A stretch of DNA of 64,000 nt, from NCBI GenBank assembly GCA_008360975.2, contig CM039192.1:7842194-7906193 (forward strand). Direction: 5' to 3'. Each line of letters opens with the position of its first letter. Position 1 is the stretch's first letter. Of the stretch, positions 21,232-33,300 are shown in pieces. Both the position numbers and the translations under genes were made by a program. The notes under the pieces were generated by a model. That model did no database searches, was not told where the DNA came from, and saw only the letters and a list, made by a program, of their open reading frames with translations. The stretch comes from Lichenostomus cassidix. Its lineage: Eukaryota; Chordata; Aves; Passeriformes; Meliphagidae.

Positions 21232-21293
21232 CCGCCGGTCCCCGTCCCTGTCCCGGTCCCCGTCCAAGTCCCGTCCCGTCCCGTCCCGTCCCG
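21232..21293 (-). repeat. FA2H: GGGAC pentanucleotide tract in the FA2H 5' leader
   Basis: On the minus strand five consecutive GGGAC units are followed by imperfect GGGGAC/GGGACC variants, up to 8 bases before the start codon. If transcription starts upstream of 21293, the mRNA leader has many G-runs able to form G-quadruplexes. Confidence 0.75.
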
Positions 21294-21439
21294 CCGCCGC
21301 GCTCTGCCCGCACCTGCTCATCTGCATACATGCATATGCGGCCAGGCCACGCCCCTGGCCGCGCCCCGCCGCAGCCATTGGGCAGCCCTGGACGGGTGGG
21401 GCATGGAGGCTCCGCCTACCGCAGGTACCCCGGGCCGGG

Positions 21440-21730
21440 AAGGTGGGAATGCTCATCCATGGAGAGGCGGGACGGGGAGAAGGGGGACGGGGCACCCGCG
21501 GGGTGAATGGGAAATGGGGCGTCCCCAGGGGAGGAGAGTGTGTCCCCAGGGCCCATGGGTGCGCTCAGGGTGGGGGAAGAGGGGGTCTGGGCAATCTTGG
21601 ATGGGTTGTGGTGGGGCATTGGGGTATCCCAGGGGTAGAACTGGATTATGGGCATCCCTGGGACAGCGATGAGGCTGTGGGGGCATCCCGGGATGGTAAT
21701 TGGGGGATGTAGGGCACCCCTGGAGGAATC
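21440..21730. repeat. G-rich degenerate repeat upstream of FA2H
   Basis: Loose units of about 40 bp resembling GGGGCATCCCxGGGA...GGATTATGGG recur at 21600-21730 (for example GGGGTATCCCAGGGG, GGGCATCCCTGGGA, GGGGCATCCCGGGA). Confidence 0.55.
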
Positions 21731-24700
21731 ACCCTTCTCAAGGTATCAACCCTCCCTCCAAGGGTGGCCAAGGCAGGGGGACTCCCAGTCCTGTCTCTGA
21801 CCCCCTAGGAGAGCAGGGTCCCTCCTGCGGTCCCCCAGGGACTAACCCGCCCCAGCATCACCTGCCACCAGGCACGACAGCCCCTCTCCAGCTGCTTGCA
21901 GATTTATTTCACTATTTAATTAAATTCTCAATTAGCCAGGGGAGCAGGGGGCAGCCCCAAATCCCCCGAAGAATCACATCCAAATAATTCACAAAGACTG
22001 ACAAGAAAGGAGCTTTCCCACCTGTTTTGGGAGGACTTCCTTCTGAAGTGGGGGATATGCTCTGGGGTCACACCCCTGACCACAGGGGCTGGCCACACGC
22101 CAGCAAATTTTGGTATGACCGGCCACACCGGGCTCCAACCAGTGATTAAGGTAGGGTTTGCCATCCCAGGAATGGGGAGCCCCCCTAGCCCCACCTGTAA
22201 GGCTGGATCATCACACCACCCCAGCCCCCCGGCTTTGGGGTGCTGTGGGGTGCTGGCCAGGCATTCACTGAGACCTTTAATCAAGGTGGATGCAAAACCT
22301 GCTGTGGCAGTCAGCACCAGCTCCACCTTCCCACTCGGCTCCCAGCATGGCCCTGCCACCTGCTCGGGGGAAAAGTCCTTTTTTGGGTGGTCAGATTGAT
22401 TTTGCACCTCAATGGGAGCAGAAGGGTTAAGGGTGGGCATGCTCCTGGCTGCTGCAGGGCACCTGGGGAGCATTGGGGGTCCCTCAGAGGGTCTTTGGGT
22501 GGTGGTCAAAAACATTCTTTTGGGGGCTGGGAGGAGCAGGGGAGTCCTGAGAGGTTGCTGGGAGATGCCAAAGGAGGTGCTGGAGTGGCACACTCTCCCA
22601 AGGGGGTTTCCCAATACCCTCAATGGTCAAGGTGGTCCTGGTTGTGGTGGGTGAGCTCAGTCTGGAGCAGCCCTCTGGGCATCAGGGTGGCTTCTGGATG
22701 GACATTAAGGATTTTTGGATGAGCATGAGGGCAAGGTGGGGGGCAGAGGCAGATCTGAATGAGCTGGGGCTCTCAGCTGGAGGCCACTGCACCCAATGCC
22801 AAACCAGGACTCCAGACCCCAAGCATGCTCAGGGCAGGTGCAATGGCCATTATCCCTTGGGGGGGTGCTGGGGGACATGCAGGGGACCCCTGGCCTTGAC
22901 CCCACCATGCAGTCACTGCTGGCTGGTCTTGCCTGTGCAGCCCAGTCCTACCTTGTGTTTTGGGGCCACATGCTGCCAAGGGTCACCCTCTGTAATCACA
23001 GTGTGTGGTAGAGATGAGTCCAGCCTTTGCCAGCCCACAGGGTTGTGGGTGACCTGTGGGTCCCCACTGCCATCCTCTCCCAAGCAGATGGAGGATGTAC
23101 AGCAGATGTGCTGTCGCAGGGCTTGGGGACATCAGCCAGCCCCTTGTGAGCTGATATCTCATCTGCCCTTGGTACGGGGCGCCAACAGCTCCTGGGCTCT
23201 GTGGTGGGTCTCTGTCCCCCCATGCAAGGGACAGGGGTGTCCCCACAGTGGGTAAGCCAACCCCCAGCTCTGCAGTGAGAATGGGCAGCAGGGGGATCCT
23301 GTCACCTGCAGAGCAGGGATGCACTGAGCAATGGTGACACTGGGAGAGGGATGGTTCTGGGACAGAGCTGTACAACAGACACCACTGAAACAGCACCACA
23401 TTGGCAGCAGAGGATTGTGCCAGTGACCTGCTGCTGCTGCTGTCCCCATCCTGTCCCTGCACTGTGCCAGTCCCAGGACAAGCAGCATCAGGGAGTGGAG
23501 CTGGCTGCTGATCAGCCTGGCTGAAATGAGAGCAGCCAAATAAATGGCTTTGGCTCATCAGTTCCTGAACTGGTTTACCCACCAGACAGACGGACAGGCG
23601 CTGGGGCTGGCACACAGGAGACACCAGGAATGTGCTGCTGGGCTTGGGGCAGGATCAGGCCCTGCAGCACTCTGGGGCTGATGCTGGGATAGTGGAGCTG
23701 CGGCCGCCAAGGAGGAGGAGGCCGATACAGACTCTGCATGGTATTGCATCCATGGGGAAAGGTTTTCCCTCTCTGCTAAACACTTGTTTCTCTGCCAAGC
23801 GCGATTATCAGGGATTAAACTTCCTACTCCACACATGGAAAGCCTCAGTGGGGATAGGGAAGACACACCATGCTTGTTACACCCTCAGTAGGAAAACAAA
23901 TAGGGCTTAAAAGGCTGACAGTGGCCTTGAGGGCACAGCGTGGGTTGTTGTGGGAACACTCTCTCCCTCTTCCAGCCCCATCCTTGGGAAAGCTAGCATG
24001 GATACACACAGGTAACAGCCCTTGGGACGCACTTGGTAGGCAGCTGAAGCAAGTTTTGGCAGGCAGCTGTTCAAGGTCGGACCTCAGGTCTTCTGTGCTC
24101 GGCCTCCTCCTCTGCACCAGCCTGGGAAGAGTGCCAGAGCAGGTGTGGGGTGTGTGGGCATCTCTGCAGAGCACTGCTGGCTGGGCTCTCTGGACACAGG
24201 TGGCCTGGGATGGAGCTCCTCTCCTTGGCAGTGTCCAGTCCCTCCTGGAGCCCTGGCAAACGCGTAGCACTGGTGATGCCCTGAGGGAAGTGGTTTGACA
24301 CCCTTCCCACGCGGCGTGCGAAGAGCTCACTCCTGCCTCGTGCAGAGCAGCTGGATTAATCCAATACCCCCTTGCTCCTGCTCCAGCAGAAACCATGGAT
24401 GGGTCACCCCCTGCCCTGCAGCATAACTGACCACAGTCCTCAGCATTGTCCATCGGCTGGAAAATCTATTCAATTCACCTGGTTTGACCATGGAAACGTC
24501 CCGAGCTGGTCTGGTGCACGCTCTGGCCAAGACTCGCTGCCTGAGCAGTGCCAGCCTCCTCTCCCTTCTCTAAAGCCTGCAATTCAGAGTGATATTTAGC
24601 AAGACTGGGGAACTTTCCGCACTTTACCAAGTTTTCCAAAGAGTGGGTGGGTGAGTGGAGGCAGTCGGGGGTGGGCAGCCCAGAAGAGGCTGGTGTGGGG

Positions 24701-25639
24701 CATCACCACGCCCCATTTCCGACCATTTATTGCTGCCCTGCACAGCAAAGGCAACAACATTTCTCTCTTCAACCAGCTCCAGGCAGGTGGAATAAGCCAT
24801 TCGTGTTTCTGTGCAATAGTCACCCCTGAATGGAGTGAGGCTGCTCCCAAAGGAGCCACCAGACATGCTGCAGGGTGTGAGAGAAATGCTGGCAGCATCC
24901 GGGAAGAAATTCCACCTACCTGTGCAGGGCTGCACAAACAGCACGGCAAAGGCTTTTCCGCCTTCCTCTGAAGTGCCGGCCATGCTCCGCCTCAGGGGCA
25001 TTCCCATACTATGGAGATGGACCGTAATGGACTGTAATAACACACTAAACACCACGATTTGTCGGTCCGTCACCTTTAAATCACAAATCTCCTTTCCCTT
25101 CCAAGCTCCAGGAGCACTCAAGCATGGAAATGAACATACTTCCCTGCTGAATGCTGTCACGTAGGAAGGAGGAGGGCGGGAGCCCTCTCCCTGCGCTCCT
25201 GGCAAAGAGCACTCTGCCCCTGGGGCTGCCGCGGCGCCGGGCAGGACCCTGATGCACCCGCCCGCTTTCCTGGGGGGCAGACGCTGCCCAGGGCCTCCCC
25301 GAGCTGCAGGATGTGGGCTTTGGTTTGCGAGCAGCTCAGACGCCGCCCGGCTTCGCTTTCCCGAGAGGAGCCTCACAACCGGGGGCTGTTCCTAGGCTGA
25401 TAGAGCTGATAGCACATTGTCCCAGCGAGGGCTGGGGGACCCAGCAGCCCCTCAGCTATTGCAGGGCTCTGCTACCACCGAGCCCCCTGCTTTGGGGTGC
25501 AGGGAGAGGGCCGTGGGTGCAACACTCACCACCCACGGGGAGGGAAAGCTGCTGGGGGCTCCCCACAGAGGGAGAACCACCACAGCAACACAAATTCTAC
25601 TGGAACAGCACTTAAAAAAATAATTTTAATGTTAATTGT
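21731..25639. other. FA2H-WDR59 intergenic region
   Basis: About 3.9 kb between the FA2H promoter and the WDR59 poly(A) signal. No coding exon, RNA gene or repeat family is recognised. It includes an open frame of 250 codons on the minus strand (24624-25376) with no known domain, best read as chance. A CpG-rich patch lies at 25160-25400. Confidence 0.7.
25160..25400. promoter_or_regulatory. CpG-rich patch beyond the WDR59 3' end
   Basis: Clusters such as GCCGCGGCGCCGGGC and GACGCCGCCCGGC about 4 kb upstream of FA2H. A possible distal element, judged on composition only. Confidence 0.25.
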
Positions 25640-27081
25640 TTAAGATACATCATCTGTTTATTCCACAGCAGGATCCCACAGCTTGAGCTAGCACAGGGTT
25701 GGAAGCGGGCATGGCACGTAGCCCCACTCAGCAGGCAAGCATGGGAGAAGGGATCAGTGCCGGTACAGGTGGGGGTAGCTCCATCTGGCTCATCCCTGAC
25801 CACACATTCGCCCAAATCCAAAGCTCAGGCTGAAGGCAGCCCTGGAGAGGCACAGGCTGCAGGCTCCAGGAGTGCACACACCGCACAGCAGTGTCCCTGC
25901 ACTGGGAGTGCCCAGCAGGCACAGCTGCAAACAGACACATCCATCCAGTACATTCCCCAGCTGATGTGCCACAGGAAGAAAGTCATAAACCTTTTGCCAC
26001 TGTGGATCCCACCATACTTCCAAACCTCCTTTTTCCCTAGAAACTGCTGCCTCCCTGTTCAGGAACCTCATCACTCAAGCAGCAGCAAATCTCAAATTAT
26101 CCATAGTTTTCCCCATAGCACTTGGAGACAACAGCCAAAAGGAGCTGCATGGAGTAATTGTCCTCTTTGTGTTTTCTCAGGGAGGGAGCAAAGCTTTCCA
26201 AAACACCACATCTGTGGAAAGACAGTGTGCATCCCAAATTCAAAAGGCAGATGCCTTTCCCAGTCACCAGAAAGTGTCACCAACAAGACAGAGACAGATT
26301 AAAGTGCATTTTATCACGTGGTGAAAGCAGGAGATGGAGACACCTTAAAGCCTAACAGTACTAAAACTGCCGGAAGCAACTAATCCCAGGGACCTTGGGT
26401 GCTTGGCTGGGCTTTTCACACCAGCCACAGGTACTGATCAGTGAGCAGAAAGCTATTTAAGAAATAATCCTGAAAAATGCTATTTCCTTCTCTTGCTTTA
26501 TGGGGAAACCTAAATGATGTAAACAGCCATTTAAAATAAGGACCCTGGCTGCTTCCAAAGAAGTTCTGAACACAGTTCCATGGACTATTTAATTTTCAAG
26601 TGTCATTTGCAGCTTGCCTTTAGAGCTTACTGTTGCTTGAGAATTATTTCTGCCTTAATTGTGTAAAACAACTGTTTTTCTCACTTTGAGCCCATGTAAG
26701 GAGGCACCTGGAAAAGACTCTACATTGCTGAAGCGAGTTTTGCTCTGCCAGGTGGGCCCTTTCTAGGGGAGCTTCCAAACACCTCTTCATCCCAAACTAA
26801 CCAATACTCACACACCCTTCTGCAGGAGAGAGCTATTTATCTGGTCTGGCATCCATTGCCAGCAATGGACACATGGAATTTGGTCAAATTGGTCTGAAAG
26901 CAACCTGGGAAGCGTAGGAGTAACGGAAGCACTTGTAAACATCACCACAGCACATTGCCAGGATGTCCCACTTCAGCTCCTCGTGGCGATCTCCTCCAGA
27001 CCGAGCGGAGCTGAGCTGACTCAACATGGCTTGGGAATTAAATATTCAATCAGTTCCCGGATGCCCTGCTGTCCCCACTGC
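25640..27081 (-). other. WDR59: WDR59 3' UTR
   Basis: About 1.44 kb from the stop codon to the last AATAAA. AU-richer than the flanks, no coding potential. The length assumes no splicing in the 3' UTR and use of the distal signal. Confidence 0.65.
25657..25662 (-). terminator. WDR59: WDR59 poly(A) signal
   Basis: AATAAA on the minus strand; cleavage would fall near 25640, beside an A/T-rich tract. It is the only canonical signal I noticed at the end of this UTR. Confidence 0.6.
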
Positions 27082-27317
27082 TCAGAAGGTGCTCTCGAGC
27101 AGGCAGTGGCACCCACAGCCCGTGGGACACACCTCCTGGGTGCGAAACCACTCCATCATGTGGCTGGTGTGGCCTCCGTGTCCGCAGGTCAGGCAGAAGT
27201 TGGAGGAGCCCCGCACGGCCACGTGGCAGATGGCGCACTGGAAGGTGAAGCCTTTGCAGATGGCGCACTGGGTGCCGCGCACCTCGCTGCGGCAGTGGCT
27301 GCAGTACACGCCAAACT
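27082..27317 (-). CDS. WDR59: WDR59 last coding exon, zinc domain and stop
   Basis: Encodes paired CxxC/CxH motifs (CSHC, CAIC, CAIC, CLTC, HGGHTSHMMEWF, CPTGCGCHC) and ends LLESTF with TGA at 27082-27084. This RING-like/zinc-ribbon domain mediates assembly inside GATOR2. Confidence 0.97.
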
Positions 27318-30300
27318 CTGCCAGAGGGAACACAGGGAGAGTGAGACACTTAGTGCCAGTGGAATGACGGACAAAGCAGCCCTGCATGCAGCCCCTTGTT
27401 CAACAGATGAGCCCCTTAAACTGCCCAGGGATGTGCCTCAAAGCTCCATTAGGATGGGAGAACAGCTGGTGTTTAGAGACCTTGGTTTGTTCTCCATACA
27501 GGATTAAAAGAAAGGCAACCGGGATGTTGGGGCACTGACTGGCCCACCAATTCCCCTGATGGCTACAGCTGTCTGCTGGGAAGGTGGGTTGGATTTCAAG
27601 CTTAGATCCTTACACATGAAGGCTTCTCTGCTGGTCTCATCCACTTCTCACCAGTGTGAAGTGTCACCATGCAAACAAGAACAGCCTCCATTTCTCATCG
27701 GGGGAGCCCAGAGAACACCTGATGCCTCCTGTATCAGACTGTCAGCCACGAAGGGGCAAAGGCAGTGGGTTAAGTCACCTGTTTTCACTCTAGTTACTCC
27801 CCAGAAGTTGTCCTGGGTGACAAGGTGAGACTACTGCTGTTTCTCTGGCATCCCTCCCCTGTTTTTCTCCCCCCAGATCAAGCACATCTGTTCCCAGAGG
27901 TCTGTGAAGAAGAAAATTTGGTAGCTGTCCTTAAGCAGGGCATCTATGCTGCTGAAAATATTTTGGGACAAAAGCTCTCTTTACCTATTTGCTGGCTAAC
28001 TCACCCAGTTAGAGATCTTGCAATTTTAACATGAGGACACTTCAGCCCAGGATCACAGATGAAGACAGGGCATCTCAGAGGGATTAGAGGACATCCATCA
28101 GCACAGAACTGCTGGCATGGCACTATGTGCATTTCCAGCTTTGCTGGAGAGATATTACAGTCTACAAAGCCCTTGAACCAACACCTGCAGGCCTCACCTC
28201 CACCTAGAGCTATGAAGAAGTCAAACCCATTTACTGGCAGAGCTAACCTCTGTCAGAGGTTAAATGACACATTTTCAGTGACATTTCAGTAACCAATGGA
28301 CACTTCATCCATGTAGCAGGATGCTCTGCCTAAGCAGGAGTAAAACAGCTTGGATTTTGCCTTACTTGCAAGCGACTGGTGATGGACTGAGCAGGGGGGG
28401 CTTGCTGTTCTTAGTGTTGAAGAATGCTCAAACCAGCCTCATGATACTACCTCACACTAGACCCTTCACATAGATAAGTTAGGCAAATGCTTCCTCACCA
28501 AGACTGGCATCAACATGGATGTGAAAGCCCTGGTAGGGATGGGAGAGGCAGATGCTTACAGAAGAAGAAACCAAAGAGCTGATAGCATCTTGCTCAAAAA
28601 TAAAGCATGTTCTGCTGAGCAGGCAGGACAACATTTTATCTAAAATTGTGTGACTGACAGTCAATCACTTCATACCATAAAAGACCAGTTCCAATTTTAA
28701 ATGGTGAAAATTTCTAACACACCTCTCTTAGGTGTGTGTGAAGATCCTTCCCTTGGGTGGGGACACCCCTCAAGGTCACTCCTCAAGGCTAAGTGAGAGA
28801 GATTTTCCTATGGTCGTTGCTATGGGTGAACATCAATGCCTGATAATGATTAAGCTAGCTTTGATATTATTGATTTAATAACCAGTGCACTGTAGTATCA
28901 GTTTTAACTTTCTATAATGTGTGTCATAAATAATTCTGATTAAGGTCTTTTTATTCTAATAATTATCATTATATTAATAAATTTAAATGAACCTGTCATA
29001 GTTTATTCATAATTAATAATTGGTTTGCCATCATTACCTTGTGGAACAATTTGTACCAAGGTTTAATTACACCTATATAACAATTTTAAACCCTCGTGAC
29101 TCCCTTGGGTGGGTCTCTCAGATAAAGTTTGTCCATTCCGTCCACAACATATCCTGCCTTGCAGATTGCACGTTCCTAAACTCCTGAGGCAGAGCTGTGG
29201 CTGGGCAGAGCTGGGCAACTGGACCAGACACTCACCAATTCCCTTGTGGGGATCAGGAGGGCATGAGACAAACTTCAGAACCTCAGCCCGCTTCTCTCGC
29301 AGGCCCCAGCGATAAAGGATTTCTCCATAGCACTTCTTAAAGTCATCAAATTGCTGTGTATTGGCAGGATCCAGCAGCCTGGAGGAACAAACAGACTTGT
29401 AATTGATTGATTCGCAGAGACTCTGGCTAACCCTCTTTCCAGCGATGGCTGTGCAACCAGCTCACACTGCTAGAAACGTAGCAGGGTACTTCCCACGTGT
29501 TGCTGAAACATTGCTGAATGCAAACTGCTCTGGCCTTGACTTGCTCAATGCTCCAGGGTGCACACTCCGTGGGTGGACTGCCCTTTGGGGCCCCCACCAT
29601 GGCCTCTTAGGGATGTATCATGTGTAATCCCAGCAGCGTTGATCTGCAGGCGGAAGCTTTGTCATGTAATTAGGTGAATGACAAGGTCTAGGGGAAGGTG
29701 TGGTACTGCACGGCACCAACAGAGACCTGGTTATGGAGTTTCAGGTGACTGAGACACAAGTAAGACATCTCTGAATACCCCTGAGGCACATGATAACCTA
29801 CCTTTTGTTTTTCTCATGCTGGTCTTTCTCCCGCTCCCGATGATCAGGATACATTAGGTTTCCATAGCGGAAGTCATCAGGAGAAGACTCACACCAGGGA
29901 GTGGAGGTCTGCTCTGTGTCTTTGTTTGCTGCAAGCACCAAGAGGCTGTGAGTGCATCTCCCCTCTCAAAACTGGGGTCAGGAAGGGACATGAAAGACCA
30001 CAGGCTTGCACCCCGACATTTCTGTCCTATCTCTATCCTACCACCCTCTGCATTCCAACAAACACTGCCCCACCTCCAAGAACTAAGTGCCAGACTCTAC
30101 TTGCCAAGCGCTTCTGTTGCGCTTTTAGTGACAGGACAGGAATGGGGATCACCAGACAGAGAAATCTGACGTGGAGGAATCCTTTTTGCCTTCTGCTTCA
30201 GACAAAAACTAACAAAGCAATCAATCCTATGGAATTTGCTTGGGAACATTATCCCTGTTGGAACTGGGCTCCTCTTTCCTAGACAGGGAGGACTCTCATC

Positions 30301-33300
30301 ACCAGGACTGCTGTTACGTAAAGGGGCCTCTGTATGCAAGGTACTGCCCTGCGGGCAGGGAGATGACTGCTAATAAGTGTTACAAGAGATTATCCGCGCC
30401 CCTAACCCCCATCCTCTCCTCCCCATGTCACAGGTGCCTTGATAGCACACTGAAAAGTTACAGCTTTGGTGCTAACAGGGCTGATGCTGCCCTAGCCAGT
30501 GAATATCACCAGGACACCAGAGCCCCTAGGAGTGACTGGTCTTTGTCACCTTTGCAGCTCAGTGAAAAACCTCTGCGGATATTCATGGCACCAAGAACCC
30601 AGTCTTTCCAACTGCTGTTGTTTTTCCAGTGAGAGGGGAAAAGCACAGCATTGCTTTTCCCCCTGAACCCCGTGGAATAAGCTGGCTGATGACATTTTGA
30701 GGCCACTTCTGATACTCATTGAATGAAGCATCTACTGAAGTGAGCAGGTGCAGGACTGCAGGAGCCTCAACACAGATACTGCAAGCCCTGCTCACTTCCA
30801 GCCATGAAGCCACACCATGCTGGCCAAACGCCACAGAGCTGCTCTGGCAAGAGAGCACATCTGCAATCACAACCAGTACTAACTCCCTCCTTTCCCCACC
30901 ACAGAAGCCATCTAAAACCGTGGCCAGAAGGAGGGAGATTGCTTCATTTACTAGCCAGGTCTCATACCTATGTTCCAGCCTCCAGTGCCAATTCCAGGAT
31001 CTGACATGCTGGAACAGGAGCCAGAGGAAGTAAAGCTGGGCTGTTGAGGGGGAAAGGAGAATAAATCATGTAATCTAAGTGAGAGATGCTCAAGGATATC
31101 CAAGACAAATAGGAAAGAAATGGTGATCATACATATCGGCTGTGGGAGGCCAGGTTGGAGGCACGCTGAGGAAAGGGGACACATGAGTTGGGGCACCCCT
31201 GGAGCCTGGATTGGGCTTCAAACACACTGCAGAGCATGGCCAAGGTCTGCACATCGTGGAGCTGCGAGTAATGAGCCAGCCTGGGAAATTAAAAAGACAG
31301 TGTGAGACTGGGCAGAATTCAGTGGCAAAACCATTGAGACTCCAGAGCAGCTAATTTCAAGCCTGTTGCATACATGGGTTTGGGTGTCATGACTGCCCAC
31401 AGGAGACACATGCACTGAGGGACTGGGCTGGCTTTTCTGTCACACCTTTGAGGAGCCAAGCCCTCCTTCTGAAAACACTCATGCCCTAACTAGTGGGAGA
31501 AATATGGAGCTCTGGGAATCCAGCACTACTTGTGCTCTGATGTAACGCTGGAGCCATTAGACTCACTCCCAGCAACAACAACTTTTTGACAAAGCCCTCT
31601 GGGTGCAAGCATACTGCACCTAAATCACAAGGCAAAAGCCCACTGCAGGTTTTCTGGAAGGCTAGGAAGTTTCTGGCTTGCTCTGAAGGCTGAGAGTGAT
31701 GAAGAATAACCTGTGCTGTGCTCCCACTGCTGCCATGCAGCAGGAGAGAGCTCGGCTGAGCAACAGTGTGGAAAGCACAGCACACAAATCCTGCACTTCC
31801 AAATAGGGTGGATTGACCAATAATATCTAGTATTAGTTATGTGCCCTCCTGAGCAGATTCACCATCTGGAAGATATCTGTAGCTAACACTTGGCTTTGAG
31901 GCCACTGGAATGATTTCACAATAAAGCTAGATGACATCAGGGAATCTGAAAGTGAAAAAAGGTGCTGCACCAACAGGCTCGTTTAGTGGGGAACAGGAAA
32001 CCCAAATCTCCCAGTCAGGAATTGTGGGCATGGAAAGCAGAGCTCCACCTATGCCTGGCCTATTGCTCAATGCTGGCCAAGGAAGAACTGAGTGATAGGT
32101 GGAAGGTCAAGGGCTGCCTCCTGTATGCCAGAAACACGTTTGGAGCTTCCCTTTGTGATGCATCGCAGGCTTGAGACAGGAAAAAATCCATGCTGTGGCA
32201 CTACCCCAGATCTGAAATGAGCCCTTACACATATATAGTTACGGGAGCTCTGCTTCAGCAACCATTCCCCAACCCCTCCCCAGCATTCAGACACGTACAA
32301 AGACTCCAGTAATTGACGTCCAAATGGATGTTGTGCCCAAGGTATCTCTAAATCTGGGTCGGACTTCGGTCCAAGACAGAGATCAGTGGCTACCATGGCC
32401 AGTGACCAAACCTGGCAGACAGGAAGGAAAAGCAGCAAAGCTACAATTAGGATAAACCACACTCCCAGGGCATAGGTGTGCTCAAATTCACACACAGACA
32501 GACAGATAATAATGGAGCTCGTCTGCTTTGGTTTTTTTTTCCCTGACAGCAGGGAAGAGTTTCGATCTCTGTGTCACAAATAATACAGAGAATAACACAA
32601 AACCAAAGCCGTCCCTGTCCCACTTGCTTTGTGTTTGGGTTAAATGCAAAAGCAGAACAGTCTATAGCCTATTTAGTGCATTTCATGTTCACAAGCCTCA
32701 AAAGGGTTTAGATTTGATACGGTTCTGGGTTCAGAGATGTCTGCTGGCAAAAAGTTTACTGGTAAATCATTATTTGCATGAGAAGTATCCTTTGATTAAT
32801 TGCGAAAGTTACTGAACACTATTTTCCTAGTGCAGTCTGGCACAGACAGGACACAGTTTGCCTTTTCTACTACAAAAGTTTAACACTTCACGTGAGATTT
32901 CTCCTTCATTTATCATCCTCTACTCTGAAAATGGTTCCATCTTGTCAGTCTCTATACCACTGATTTAGGACTGTTTTTTCTGCTGTGGCTGTGAAAATGG
33001 GAAAATTAGAATATTTAAGGGAAAAGGAAAGCTCCTAGTTTAGCATGAAAAAAAGAACAGGAACGGAAAAAGAGCATGGTGCTAAAAAGAAGCAGAAATT
33101 AGAGAACTGACAACATGGACAATAAAGAAAAACCACATGCTCCAAGTACAAAGAACAGCCAGAAAAAGTAGTCCCAAAGCTGCTCCCCGTGAAACCAGAA
33201 CGAGAAACAGAAGAGAAACAGAAACAAGGATTGGGCTGAGTAAGAAATGGAAAATGGAAAAAGGAAAGATGCCACTTTCTACACTGCTACAGAGCACATC

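Larger units (their letters stand above)
20930..21430 (-). promoter_or_regulatory. FA2H: FA2H CpG-island promoter
   Basis: Very high CpG density spanning exon 1 and about 200 bp upstream. A CCAAT box (ATTGG on the plus strand at 21377-21381) lies 153 bp 5' of the start codon in forward orientation for the gene. No strong TATA box is seen. The start site is inferred to lie around 21300. Confidence 0.75.

Noticed and set aside
20812..21495. 227-codon frame overlapping FA2H exon 1
   Set aside because: Alternate-frame reading of exon 1 and the GGGAC tract (visible as Asp-Arg-Asp-Gly runs); the real frame is the cytochrome b5 one.
24624..25376. 250-codon open frame on the minus strand in the intergenic region
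   Set aside because: Low-complexity, GC-driven composition with no recognisable domain, running through a CpG patch; chance frame is the simplest reading.
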